A stretch of DNA of 64,000 bases from Entoloma clypeatum (Eukaryota; Basidiomycota; Agaricomycetes; Agaricales; Entolomataceae), in NCBI GenBank assembly GCA_963565915.1, contig OY751496.1, positions 2,852,001-2,916,000 of the forward strand. The letters run 5' to 3'. Positions 45,301 through 55,902 of the stretch are shown here, one piece after another. The translations under genes were made by a program, and so were the position numbers. Every line of letters starts with the position of its first letter. Position 1 is the stretch's first letter. The notes beneath the pieces were generated by a model. It made no database searches. It saw only the letters and a list, made by a program, of their open reading frames with translations, and had not been told where the DNA came from.

Positions 45301-45538
45301 TGGCTGAATGATCAGCGCATCAGCACGTGAAAGCATTGCGCCGACCATGGACGCGCACCGACACTGTAAGATAATCCTTGCCAGTGTTCTCCCACTCTCT
45401 CATCCTCGTATTCTACCTCGCAAAGCAAGGGAAAGCAATTGACAAGTAAACGAGACACGTCTAGTCACTTGACCGTAGATGCCTCGAATCAACCATCACT
45501 GATATACGGATTTTACCGTGTGATGGGCCGCCACTGTA
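42390..45538. other. Anonymous stretch (copy B)
   Basis: Counterpart of 33251-36400, with the same frames and low-complexity tracts. No gene is recognised. Confidence 0.4.
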
Positions 45539-46838
45539 GCAGCTGATGGTAACCTTTTGAAAAGTGAAACCGTCCAAAAGGCCGTTGCAAATACGCTCTA
45601 CTATACATGTCTCAGCGGTTGTCAAGATCACGTTATTGGAACTTATCTTGACCGAGATCCAACATACTTTCTCCTTGCGGGTTACAGATTCGGTCGCGAT
45701 GACGCCATGCTCACCAAATTAAATCAAGATTTGTGCATGACCCCTCCTTCCTGGGCGACTCGAGTGGGCGAGTTGTCTTTCGGACTCTTTCCCTCACATG
45801 GGTTTCCCTTGCCTCGACACAGGCTGCATATCTGTCAAGTCGAAAGAAACATGCATTCAAAGTGAGGACGTGATTTCGAGAGTGAAATATTTTCTCAGAA
45901 GATGCCCACATCTGAAGCTGTCCAACAGAAATGACCACGACTACCGATTCCATAACGCTTGCGACTAATACTGCCATGGTAATGAATCCAAGGATTTACA
46001 CTGTCGAAGAGCCAACGTAACGAGACGGCCGCCGACGTTCGGTCGACCGCTGTGACCGCATTTGCTGCCCTGCAGGAGGTCCATGTTTTATGCAGCTCCT
46101 TTGCTACCGAGCATGGAAGCCCCGTCAGACGACCGGGGTGATCGCATTCCCTGCGTAGTAGAGGGTGTGTTTCTTCTAGCCGCGGATTCCAGCTTCTAAT
46201 TTTGACTCCAAGTTTCCCACCGCTCTCGTATGATCTCAACATCAAGGCTCGAGAATACCCTCCATAACTTGTCTACCTCAGTGCTATTATCGTGCGTCAG
46301 CGAGCCACGGCTCAGACAAAAAGCGTGTCAACTCGGAACACTACATATCAGACGATTCAATCAAACCTTGAAGGTTCATACCCACACGGCGCTTCGTTTT
46401 CTTCAAACTTCCCACTGATGATCATGGAGACTTAGCGCCAGGCCCCTCCCCCAAATGTTCCCGAAAGACTACCATAAGTAGTAACATGTGCTTCAAGCTT
46501 TCAATCTGGCTGAAACGACTCCCAGGTCGCGCGGGGATATGAATATCGCAACGGCAGAGGGCAGCAGAACAAAAATTCAAGCTCGGAACTATGGGGCGAT
46601 CCAAACTCTGGGGGCTTACGCCCGCTATTTTTCTTGGAATTGCCCACTGATGATCACAATTTTCAGTGTGGAGACTCCGGGTCGGTACCCGTTCTCTTGT
46701 AGGAGAAAAGGCGTGACCTACAAAGGCTGTCGTATCGGTGCTACTGTCTTCTAGATCCCAGATCCCTGACCTTCTCTCGCATCTCAAGTTGTGAAATCTG
46801 ATGCTTTGAAACTAGACACATTCTGTAGGTTTCCCTGT
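45539..46838. pseudogene. Cassette segment X3 (copy B)
   Basis: Counterpart of 36401-37700 upstream of SSP3, apparently identical. Confidence 0.4.
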
Positions 46839-46990
46839 TGATGTTTTCTGTTTGTCGCAACTATCGCCATTCAGATCAGACCCGATTGTAATTGGTGTAT
46901 AAAAAGGACGCTGGAACATTCGTCCCCTTCCGCACGACGTGTCCAAGTTACTTATTGCACAAATTTCAAACCAGCTCAACCATCCTCGAT

Positions 46991-47260
46991 ATGCACTTCA
47001 CCCACATCGTCATCATTTCCATCGGTCTCCTTGTTGCGAGTACATCTGCGTCTGTGCTCGTGTTGGAACCCCGTGTCGACGACCCCCATTGCGTTTCGGG
47101 AAAGGGGACCTCTTGCAACGTCAGACCATGTTGTGGCTCCAAAGGTTGGCAGTGTGTAAACAAGGGTTTTCTCAACAATGCAAGCCATTCCACCTACCAA
47201 ATATTTGCCAGCCTCTGTCAACTAATTCATCGGAAATTACAGATATGCATGTCCAAGTGA
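46991..47260 (+). CDS. SSP3 (copy B)
   Basis: Identical to 37853-38122 at an offset of 9138, including the TATA box (46898-46905), signal peptide, CC core, candidate intron (47156-47242) and terminal I-C-M-S-K. If the gap is an unmerged contig overlap this is the same gene; if the duplication is real it is a fully conserved second copy. Confidence 0.7.
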   Translation: MHFTHIVIISIGLLVASTSASVLVLEPRVDDPHCVSGKGTSCNVRPCCGSKGWQCVNKGFLNNASHSTYQIFASLCQLIHRKLQICMSK

Positions 47261-47277
47261 AGGAGGCCGGACTATCG

Positions 47278-48108
47278 AGCAGGCCATGATGATTCTTCCG
47301 TTCGGGTGGATGATAGGGGATCGTGAGGTGGAAGAGTTGATGGATTGGTCCTACTCACGGTCTCTGACGGACAACGAACAATAAGTAACTCTATATAGCA
47401 CGAACAAACTCTATATAGGTACAACAGGTTACAAGAAATACTATACCAAAGGGGGAGAAATGCCGCGCAGCTGTTGAAAAGCGAGGGTTCCATCATTGAT
47501 GCGGATCTGATTGAAGTGTCGTGGCCGTCGTGAGTGAACGCAATCATGTGGTCGTCGTTGCAGACATACCAGCATAAGAGCTAAAAGAGCTTTACTTAAA
47601 CCACGAGAATGCGAGCCGCATAGACGACAGAGACCTAAGTGAAGCGCATCAATGTTGACTCTGTGTGTGTGGCACGAGGAAAAACCTACATGCATAGAGA
47701 TCAAGAATACCGTATAACTATGTTTGGAGTGTCCTCTGCACCTGTGGAAGATTTGATTGTTGTGGTGGGTATCACGCCCCCGACCTGCGGGTGTTAAGGT
47801 TGACGATGCCCACGTCTAATTCCATATCCCCCCCCCCTAAGCTGAAAGTGGCAGGGGGGAAAGACGTGTCCAAGTTGAGACGTTTCAAGGACGGGAGGAA
47901 GCACTAACAGTTTGTGACGAGATATATAGATTGTTCTGAGAGGACAGGGAGAACGTACCTGCGAACGGCGAACGAGCTCAGCATATGCGCCCAGGAAGTT
48001 CGATGTATCCATTAAGCTCCTCATCTTCCCTCTTGCAGGTTATTTCGCTGACAAGATATTCTCGCTTCATAGAGGCCGGTCTGTGAGGCCGGTATTGACG
48101 TGGTGGGA
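47278..48108 (-). pseudogene. Cassette gene Y3 (copy B)
   Basis: Counterpart of 38140-38970 with a one-base difference in the G-run near 47855. Same decayed pieces. Confidence 0.38.
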
Positions 48109-48264
48109 TGGTCAGCAGTGATAGATATGCAGAGCTGGGAACGACCAATGAGTGGGAGAGCGCCTTGTTTTGAGGAAAGTGTGCAATACCGATATATACC
48201 AAGCCAAATCGCCCATTTTTCGGTGTTCTTCGAATTTGGTAATGATCTAGATGTTGTTGCCGTC

Positions 48265-49189
48265 CAACATGACTGGAATGCTTCTTATATGGGCGACAGA
48301 TGGCGCCACGGTCCACGAGGATGGGGAGGGAGAATTGCAGGGAAAAGGGTCCGTCATTCAGCAGAAAAGTCGGGGCGGGAATCAGGCTTCAAACGCCTGC
48401 TCTCAGGGTTGGCATAGGAGGTCGATCTGTGTACGAGAGAGCTTCGGGCCGTCTAATGCCATCTCTTTCTGCCCCATGCTAAACGGTGACGGAAGAGACT
48501 GACGATATATGAGAATAAAGGCCAAAACGGAAGGACAACGGCATACATCTCAATTTCCCATTCCAGCATAATAAGTCCTCCTTCATTCGTCCCCTGGGCC
48601 TCCAGAAGATGATCACAGAGTTGTGGGGACAAATCATTCTGTTTGGAGAGATAGAAAAGACAGGGACATAAGGATGAGTAAATGGCGTACCGTCAGCCTT
48701 TAGTGTGCGACACATTGGATGTTCGCCAATTCTTATGGTATCTGTCTGGGGGTAAGGAAACTGAGCGGACCAATGTAAACAGAACATACGTTTATGAAGG
48801 ACCCGGAGAAGATTGTCGGTTGGTGTTTGGAACAAAATTTCCTCGCATCATGGTGATGTATGGGCCAGTATGGTCGTGCTTTTTTGAAGTTCGACGTTCA
48901 ACAGCCACCACGGGTGACTCCTGAGGCCTGAGGACTCTGCGCCATCCGAGCGTGTATAACGAACGATCTTAGGATCTGTCGTAAAATATATGTATGGATC
49001 CGGACAGCTCGACATAGCGATGTGCATTTCAGGCTAGAGTTCTGCCTTCGCCGAATCTCCTAGAGTCACATCGACTCAGCCATATTCAGCTCTACTCTCC
49101 TTCTTGAACGTCAGCCCGCAGGTCGCTTACGGTCGCCCACAGATGTCCCGAAGGGAAATCGAATTTTCTTCTCCCCTCGAACAAATCAC
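48265..49189. other. Unique sequence after the duplicated block
   Basis: No recognised gene. A plus frame 48682-48924 (QFLWYLSGGKETERTNVNRT) is the most protein-like; its minus counterpart 48479-48835 is equally long, so neither is convincing. Confidence 0.35.
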
Positions 49190-50530
49190 TTGACATTTGA
49201 CGTTGGACGAGCAGTTTTTCAAACGGTAGATGCATGGAGAATGTCAGTATCTGATCCTTTGGCTCCTTTCATTCATACCACCTCTCGTTGGATAACTTTT
49301 CCAGGATTCCGCCATTAGATCTCCCAGCACACCTCAGCTATTGGCACGACGATGCCTCACGGACTGAGATCTGCTGTAAGGTGGAACAGGTGAATGCCAA
49401 AAAAAAACTTTTGCACTTGAACGGCTGATTACAAGGCGCCTTGCAGCTCGTCGACACATACAACTTCAAGTACGAATTGGAACGGGTGAACGCTAATCAA
49501 GTCCTTGCCTCTCAACCGACTCATTTTAATAGGCCCTTCGACTTCAGGTGTTCTGTCTCACCGTCTCTCCGCCACCATCGCCTGTGGTGCCACATCTGTG
49601 CAGAATATTGCGGGGCATCGAAAATGGAGTGACATTGAGTCGAATTTATCTCGACCTAGATTCAACTTGAACTCTTTTGTTCCCGTCGGTATGCAAATCG
49701 ATCGCGGTGGTCACTTGCCCATCAAATCAAATTAACATTCGCGCTCGAACGCTCGTGAATCCTTTTCAATCCTTCTTGCGCGACTCGGATGGGCAGGTTA
49801 CGTTGAACCTTTACCCATCATTTTTCCTTCCATTTCACATGGTTGCGGCACACCTTATCAGCGTGTTTCACTCACGATTTCTTGCGGACAAGGCCAGTGG
49901 TGGAGTTGGGGCTGATCCAAAATGCAGAATTGGGAGGGATAAACGTCACCATCACATCGATTTCCCTTGCCTCGACCCAGGAAGACTGGGGGTCTGACAT
50001 AAAAGATCCCTGCAGGGTAAAGTTGATTCCCAACTGCTTAGAAGATGTCCAGATCTAAAGGAAGGCGTCCAACAGAAATACCCACGAGTACCGTTGTCAT
50101 AATGCTTGCAACTGACACCGCTATGACAGTGAATCCAACGATTTGCGTAAGGTAACGGGACGGCCGCCGGTGAACCGCTCACCATTCGCTTTGACATTCC
50201 CTGTGAGCGTAACGCTTCCTCTGACGAGCCCGAATGGATGGAAGGTCGTAACAGTTTGTTGTCATGTTTTCCGCTGACTCACGCCCAGTGCTTTCGAAGG
50301 AGTGATTCCGGCAGAGAACCGATGGAGACTTGGAGCATGGTGACCGCATTTGCTGCCGTCCATGTTTCGCCCAGTTTGTTTGCTCCCAATTACGAAAGGG
50401 TGGTTCCCTACCCCCAACCGTATTGCCGACATAGACAGACGTTCGACCGACCGGTGTGACCGCAGTCCCTGCGTTGTAGAAGCCGTGGGTTCCAGCTCCT
50501 AATTTTGAGTCCAAAATCCCCACCACTCTC
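49190..50530. pseudogene. Cassette segment X4 upstream of SSP4
   Basis: Plus-strand pieces (LPAHLSYWHDDASRTEICCK, ALRLQVFCLTVSPPP, and ELGGINVTITSISLASTQED to a stop at 50058) match X1 at 17455-17660. A minus-strand hydrophobic piece (VSVASIMTTVLVGISVGRL) matches X3. Coding sense cannot be settled because frames on both strands are broken. Family not recognised. Confidence 0.38.
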
Positions 50531-51279
50531 GTATGTTCTGAAAACCACGACTCCCACTGTGCTTTCGAGACTACCCTGCAACAATTGATGACTTGTCTGC
50601 CTCAGTTCTATTGTCCTGCCTCGACACACCCTGCATGAAAAAGTCTGTCAATTTGGACGTCATCGGACGATTCATTCAAACCTTGAAGGTTTACACGCTT
50701 CGTTTTTTTTTTAAGATCTCCCACTGACGATCGTAATCTCATGTGAAGACTCAGTCCCACCCCGAAGGTTCCAGAAGGACTGCCGTAAAGTCGTAACGTG
50801 GCTGCTGTTAGGAAGCTTCCATGTTTTTTTTTGGCTGAAACGACTCCCAGGTCGCGTGGGACATGATGTATGAATATCGCGACGTCGAGGCTCTCGAGAA
50901 TACTCATGAAAAATCCATATTTTGTCAGTGCTATGGCCTGCCTCGGCGAAGGGCAACGAAACAAAGATTCAGGATTGGAATTCTCAAACATGAGGGTTCA
51001 CGCTCGCCGCTTCTCTTTAAATTGCCCACTGATTTTCAGTGCGGAAACTCCGAGTCGGTACCCGTTCTCTCGTAGGACAAAAAGAATGGTCTAGACTCTT
51101 CACAGGCTGCTGCATATCGTCTTCTCTCCAACACTGCATCTGAGATCCCTGACCTTCTCTCGCGTTACGAGTTCTAAAATTTGAATGATTCCAATCCAGA
51201 CTCGTTCTGTGCGTTCCCCTGTTGATGTTTTGTGTTTGTCGCAACTAACGTCATTTCGTTTCATACCCAATCACTGGCG

Positions 51280-51287
51280 TATAAGAA
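51280..51287 (+). promoter_or_regulatory. TATA box of SSP4
   Basis: CTGGCGTATAAGAAGGACAC lies 92 bp before the SSP4 start, aligned with the SSP1 and SSP3 promoters. Confidence 0.72.
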
Positions 51288-51371
51288 GGACACTGGACGA
51301 TTGGTCCCCTTCAGCACAACAAGTGTCCAAGTTATCGCACAATCACTCAAACCAGCTCAACCATCCTCGAT

Positions 51372-51637
51372 ATGCATTTCACCCACATCGTCGTTATTTC
51401 CATCGGTCTTCTTTTTGCGAGTGCATATGCATCTGCGCCCTCAGTGTTGGAACCACGCACCGAAGATCCCCAGTGCGTCAAGAAAGCAGGGAAGGCTTGC
51501 ACGACGCATGGTTGTTGCCCATCTGCGAGCCTGAAATGCGATAAACACACGAACAGTAAGTTCACCTCGCCAGCCTACCAGAAATCTGCCTCTGTCAACT
51601 TGAACTGAATTCGTCACAAAATACAGCTTGCAAGTGA
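51372..51637 (+). CDS. SSP4, small secreted six-cysteine protein
   Basis: Exon 1 is 51372-51555 and exon 2 is 51627-51637, with a 71-bp intron (GTAAGT...TACAG) in the clearest splice model of the family; the product is 64 residues. Signal peptide MHFTHIVVISIGLLFASAYA, then PSVLEPRTED. Mature cysteine spacing is C-x6-C-x3-CC-x6-C-x6-C, the textbook knottin order, and exon 2 encodes only the end of the last loop, the sixth Cys and a Lys. AATAAA (51659) follows closely. No known family member was recognised by eye; function might be effector, antimicrobial or signalling, all of which are inference. Confidence 0.82.
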
Positions 51638-51829
51638 TCCTAGACAAGTCAGGGAACTCAATAAAGCAGACTGCTCTTATGTCGGTGCGTCTGCAGTGAT
51701 GACCCCACGATTGGGACACTCACGACAGCCAAATTCCGCATGAATGATAGAAGACTATTTGTCCATTCTCCCTTTTTTTGAGATTATCCCTGTAACCTGT
51801 TGTATTTATATCTCGTGTGATCGCGCGAT

Positions 51830-53110
51830 TATCAAGTTATTGTTCGTTGTCCGTCAGAAAGTGTGAGTAGAACCAACCCACTAGCTCTTGAATCCGTCTC
51901 ACAGTCGCCGGGCCAACATCCACTTGAACTGAAGGCAATCCCTTGCTCGATAGTCCGAGAATCCGAGTCGCATACTACGACAGGCATACGTACGTCCCTC
52001 GCTCTCCCATCCCGCGTCCTGCGCGAGCACAGTTGGAAGCGCACGTGGCATATGTGCCATACCCCTCAATACCCCTCCCCCGAGGTGCGTCAACAGAGGC
52101 AATGCACGGGTCGCAAGCAAGGGGGGACTTCACCCAGTCGCGGCATGATCATGATGTAACATGTTCATGAATCTAGACAAATTGGTATGCGAGCCCATGC
52201 CGTTCTCGACTCATATATCCCCCAATTGAGCAGCTGACGCCGTCCCACTCTTCTGGAACACCTTCCTGCCCTCCAGCCGTTTCTCCCGCCTCACCGGTTT
52301 CCCCTCCTCACTCTCCTGCTGTCTCATCTGCAGCTTCTTCTCCTGCCTGTCCTTACTCTCCTCCTGAACGATGGCCACGATGTTGGGACCACGAGGTGCA
52401 TATGATTGGCGGTGAACGGACGGACCTTGAGGGAGAAATGGGGTCATGCCCTTCAAACACGTCGAGGAGACTTCTGGAAAGCGTACGCGACTGGACACGG
52501 CCTTTTGCGAGATGGAACCACAGTCCACTGATAGGCGAGTGTGACTAGCAAGATGATTCCGCCCAGAAAAACGACGTCCTGCCTCCAAATCCCCGATACC
52601 CCCCCTCCCCTCGACCCAGCCTCCCGATATTGGCCTTGTTTGTGTCGTTCTGTCCGTAGGCAGCCAACGGGTCAGAGGGAGGAGATGGCCAAGGTGCGAC
52701 AGACATAGCGTTGATGTTGGCCTTGACCATGGCAGAGAGAGGTGGACGTCGGTTGCTGTGTTGGTGAACGGAGGGTCGTACACCTGGTTGACTTAGTACA
52801 GCAGGGACCTAGGTGAGGCGCATCGATGTTGAGTCGATGTCTGGCACGAGGAAAAAACGTACATAGTGATCGAGAGAGCCCTAAATCCAGGGCGTTGGGT
52901 ATCAATATTTGATTGTGCTCTGCAATCGCGCATACCACCACATCTGTACCATTGCCCGCTCTCCCGCTCGCCCCACAGGTGCTCCAGAGATAGATGAAGG
53001 GGTGGGGCGTTTTCCAAGGACGGGGAGGAAGTGCTAAGTTTTGACTGTTGGTTTGTGATAAGATATATGAGATGTTCCGAGAGGACAGAGTGAGAACATA
53101 CCCTTCGACG
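51830..53110 (-). pseudogene. Cassette gene Y4, decayed polytopic membrane-protein gene
   Basis: Minus-strand pieces: FYDETL before a GTATGTTC donor (near 53105), LEHLWGERE (near 52970), AEHNQILIPNALDLGLS (near 52900), an intron GTACGT...CACCTAG, KANINAMSVAPWPSPPSDPL then AAYGQND (near 52650), a hydrophobic VVFLGGIILLVTLAYQWTVV (near 52550), and SRSLLDVFEGHDPISPS (near 52450). These align with Y2. Several membrane spans are likely in the ancestral protein. Frames are broken and the family is unknown. Confidence 0.42.
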
Positions 53111-53785
53111 TAAGGTCTCGTCGTAGAAAAGGCTCCTTCCAGGTGGATGTTTTATGTTAGATACATATTGCTTCTTTCAATCTCTCTACGTTTGCTCTCA
53201 GGATGTTAGCATGGCTTGATGTCACGCCGAGCTTACATAATAAGAACTACTCCGCCCCGCTCCCACTCTCCATCTCAATACCTTATTCACATGTGGCAGG
53301 GACCCGCCCATCCGGCGGGTTACCCAGATCGCACTCAACACCCAGCACCCACAACCTATCCACCTCACCCTCTAGCGGGCCCCTACGAGTCCGAGGTGAA
53401 GCTGACCTCGAGACCTGGCTACCGGACAGGCTCCAAGTCTCCCCGTTGAAGCACACTTTTAGGATTTGCCCTTGGCGATCATCACCATCATATGGTGCGC
53501 CATTGATGTCATGGCACTGTGTGAGTAAATAATTATAGTCTTATCTCTGATCATCTAACTATGGTTACAGTTTCTCGGCGCGTGGTCGGATCGCCTGTCC
53601 CCAGTATAAAAGGACGACAGTGTCAATGAGTTTCGGCACTCCCATAGCTGGTCTATCTGCAAACCTATCAGGCTGCGCCTCCGCTCATAAATATTCTCTA
53701 CCCAAAAAACTTCATCACCTAGTGAGTTCGGTCATCACCACCTTCATGTTAAAGTAAACTGAATTGCGCTCTCAAGAGAAAAAAA
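53111..53785. other. Intergenic region with TATA box for the next gene
   Basis: No gene is supported in 53111-53600. CCCAGTATAAAAGGACGACA (TATA at 53605-53611) lies about 180 bp before the start at 53786 and is the likely promoter. Confidence 0.5.
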
Positions 53786-54184
53786 ATGCGTTTTTCTCTC
53801 CTCGCCGCCGTTTCGGCCCTCACTCTCGCGACCTCGGTCGCTGCGTGCGTAGTTGTCTCAACATTTCTACTACTTATCAGAAAATGATATCTCCCTCGTT
53901 CCGTTCGTTCCAGCTATCCTACCGCTGACTACGAGTACGCCCTCGCACGGGGCATTGAGGACGGCAAGGCGCCGGCTCCACAACAAGGCTCAGACTTAAA
54001 GAGGAGCGGAGCGATAAGGAGGAAAGGGAGGGCTGGTGGTGGCGGCACAACTCCCACCCAACAGACGACTGAAGGGCAACCGGCAACACCCGGATCTAAA
54101 GGAAAGAGGGCCCTAGAGGCGAGGGACCTGGACGTTGAGGAGATCATCGAGATCATCGCGAGGGGGTACTACGACGAGTACTAG
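53786..54184 (+). CDS. Secreted protein with KR-x-LEAR site, paralogue-like to 10505 gene
   Basis: Exon 1 is 53786-53844 and exon 2 is 53914-54184 (69-bp intron GTGCGT...TTCCAG), encoding 109 residues. A signal peptide (MRFSLLAAVSALTLATSVAA) leads to YPTADYEYALARGIEDGK, a basic segment with LKRSGAIRRKGR, a Gly/Thr/Pro-rich spacer and then GKRALEARDLDVEEIIEIIA ending YYDEY. The KR dipeptide before ALEARD matches KRRGLEARN in the 10505 gene, and the acidic Tyr-Asp-Glu tail matches its FYDELD end. Kex2 cleavage releasing a C-terminal peptide of about 26 residues is an inference. No cysteines are present in the mature part. Confidence 0.78.
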
Positions 54185-54968
54185 ATGTGATTGATGAGGC
54201 AATGCAGTAGTCCATGTAACTAGTCTGCAATTTCGTGTACAACGTTGATTCGTTCTCGTCCCCCGACCAGTCTTCCAAGTGATCGCAGTGGTCGAGTTGT
54301 TTGTTCCGATTCGCGGGCACCCCGGGAGCTTCATCCTCGCGAGTTGACAAGTCTTATCATTCGAGTCAGGACCCATCGCGAGCATGGTATCGCAAAGGAT
54401 ACCGGGCTAATTCAGAATACACATCCACTAAAATGGCACACCTGCACTGCACGAACGACTCAGTCGTTTGTCAAAGTTGATTTGCAAGAAGATGACACTG
54501 GCTGATCTTATAGACACAAACCATAAGTCGTTGTTCAGGTTCTAGCTTGCTGGCTTCAACCATGACTAGGACGACATAGAAGTGAAAACCACGCAGGCCC
54601 CAACCTTAGCCTTGGTTGAAAAGGACACCAAAAAACATCACTGCAGTTGGGAGCCTTCACCAAGGCTCACCTAGGAAATCGTGAGTGTTGACCTTCCCGG
54701 TAATTCTGCGCTAGAGCCCTCTGTTGCAGAGACTCCGAAAGTAAAAGCCACCCGTCTTCGCTGTTATCATGAGTCGATGATCGCGGAGGAGTGGTTGGGC
54801 AAAGGATGACGTCGGGAGTCGGGACGCGCTAACATTACAACCAAATAGTAACAAAACACCAGCCATCTTCAACACCCCGCCCTTACCAAGATACTCCCAG
54901 TAATACTCCCCTGCTTTCTCGTCTCCTGGATCACCATCCCCACATCGACAAGGCATCTCGCCACCAAG
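54185..54968. other. Intergenic region, nothing recognised
   Basis: Only short frames without domain signal; likely the 3' region of the preceding gene and the promoter of the next. Confidence 0.4.
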
Positions 54969-55571
54969 ATGTACAACTCCTCGTCCTCCTGGCCCCGATA
55001 CACGCGCAGCCTTCTCCATCTATTGGCCCCACAGGACAAACCTCTCGAACTAAAGTCCCCGCCGCCCGAAAATCTGTACAGCCCACCACCACCGCACCAT
55101 CAAACCCAACCCGACCCTACCAACCCCCTCTCTCACCTCGCGACCAACGTCCTCAGAACAGCCCTCCCAACCTTCCTAAAGCTCTTCACCATCCTCTGCA
55201 CCCTCTACCTCATCTTCCGCACCGCATATCTCCTGCGCATCAAGAAAACCCAAGCCAAGGCAATCCGGAGAAAGAACCGTCCCAATCCCAACTCCGACGA
55301 GTCGAACGTGCGCCGCAAAACGACCGCTCTCGCCGCGGCCAAGCACAGGCCTAAACCCGCAGTATTCGACACCGCCAACAATGGCGGTTCGTGTTCGAGC
55401 GCGGAATACACTGGTGCCGTATCCGAGCCAATCATGAAAACGAGGACGCTCCGCACCCTTCCCCCCATTACCATCTTTATCAAGCACCACCACACGAACT
55501 CGACGCCATGCAAGAAGCCGAATCTGCCCTCCAATCCAACGCCAGCTACCAAGTCCTCTCCAACAACTTGA
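54969..55571 (+). CDS. Hypothetical one-span membrane protein
   Basis: An open frame of 200 residues starts in a good context (CCAAGATGTA). The N-terminal third is Pro-rich (SPPPENLYSPPPPHH), then one membrane span (about 65-90, LPTFLKLFTILCTLYLIFRT), then a basic juxtamembrane stretch (RIKKTQAKAIRRKNR). After about residue 140 the frame turns into Thr/Pro-rich sequence, while the overlapping frame from about 55391 to 55621 reads a more protein-like end (YQAPPHELDAMQEAESALQS). A small intron or a frameshift around 55390-55450 may therefore give a different C terminus. Family not recognised. Confidence 0.5.
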   Translation: MYNSSSSWPRYTRSLLHLLAPQDKPLELKSPPPENLYSPPPPHHQTQPDPTNPLSHLATNVLRTALPTFLKLFTILCTLYLIFRTAYLLRIKKTQAKAIRRKNRPNPNSDESNVRRKTTALAAAKHRPKPAVFDTANNGGSCSSAEYTGAVSEPIMKTRTLRTLPPITIFIKHHHTNSTPCKKPNLPSNPTPATKSSPTT

Positions 55572-55902
55572 AAACGCACAGGCCAAGTCCGAAACCGGGT
55601 GTCCTGTCGAATGTAGATTGACGCGTCTCGTTTGTAACTATGAAAGGGACAGATACCCAGCTGGCAGAGTTTTCGAAGAGATGGACGACGTTCAGTCACT
55701 TGGATTACGCATATATGGAATCAGTTCAAATGAACCGCTAAACCCTTTTTACGAGTAACATCGCGTTCAAGTTTGATGCAATACGTTGCTGCCCCAATCC
55801 TATCTTCACGATACAAAAAAATACACTTTTGCTAATTGACTCTCTACTGCCGGAAAAACAAGAACTACAACAACTACTTGAAAAGGACGGAAAACGTTTA
55901 TT
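55572..55902. other. Intergenic region, 3' ends of convergent genes
   Basis: No gene is seen. It separates the membrane-protein gene from the transaldolase stop codon. Confidence 0.5.

Larger units (their letters stand above)
39326..48264. repeat. 8.9-kb duplicated block, copy B
   Basis: Second copy of 30184-39125, starting directly after the N gap. From about 33150 onward the two copies look identical over several kb, whereas the first 3 kb carries scattered single-base gaps, mostly missing bases in this copy. That is more like lower sequence quality at a contig end than evolutionary divergence. Confidence 0.95.

Noticed and set aside
31068..47260. Six independent SSP genes
   Set aside because: Copies at 40207 and 46991 lie in the duplicate block beside the gap and are probably the same loci as 31068 and 37853.
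17040..53110. Mating-type B locus (pheromone precursor plus STE3 receptor)
   Set aside because: The small proteins lack a C-terminal CaaX box and have signal peptides and disulfide-type cysteines; the Y remnants show no clear STE3 signature.
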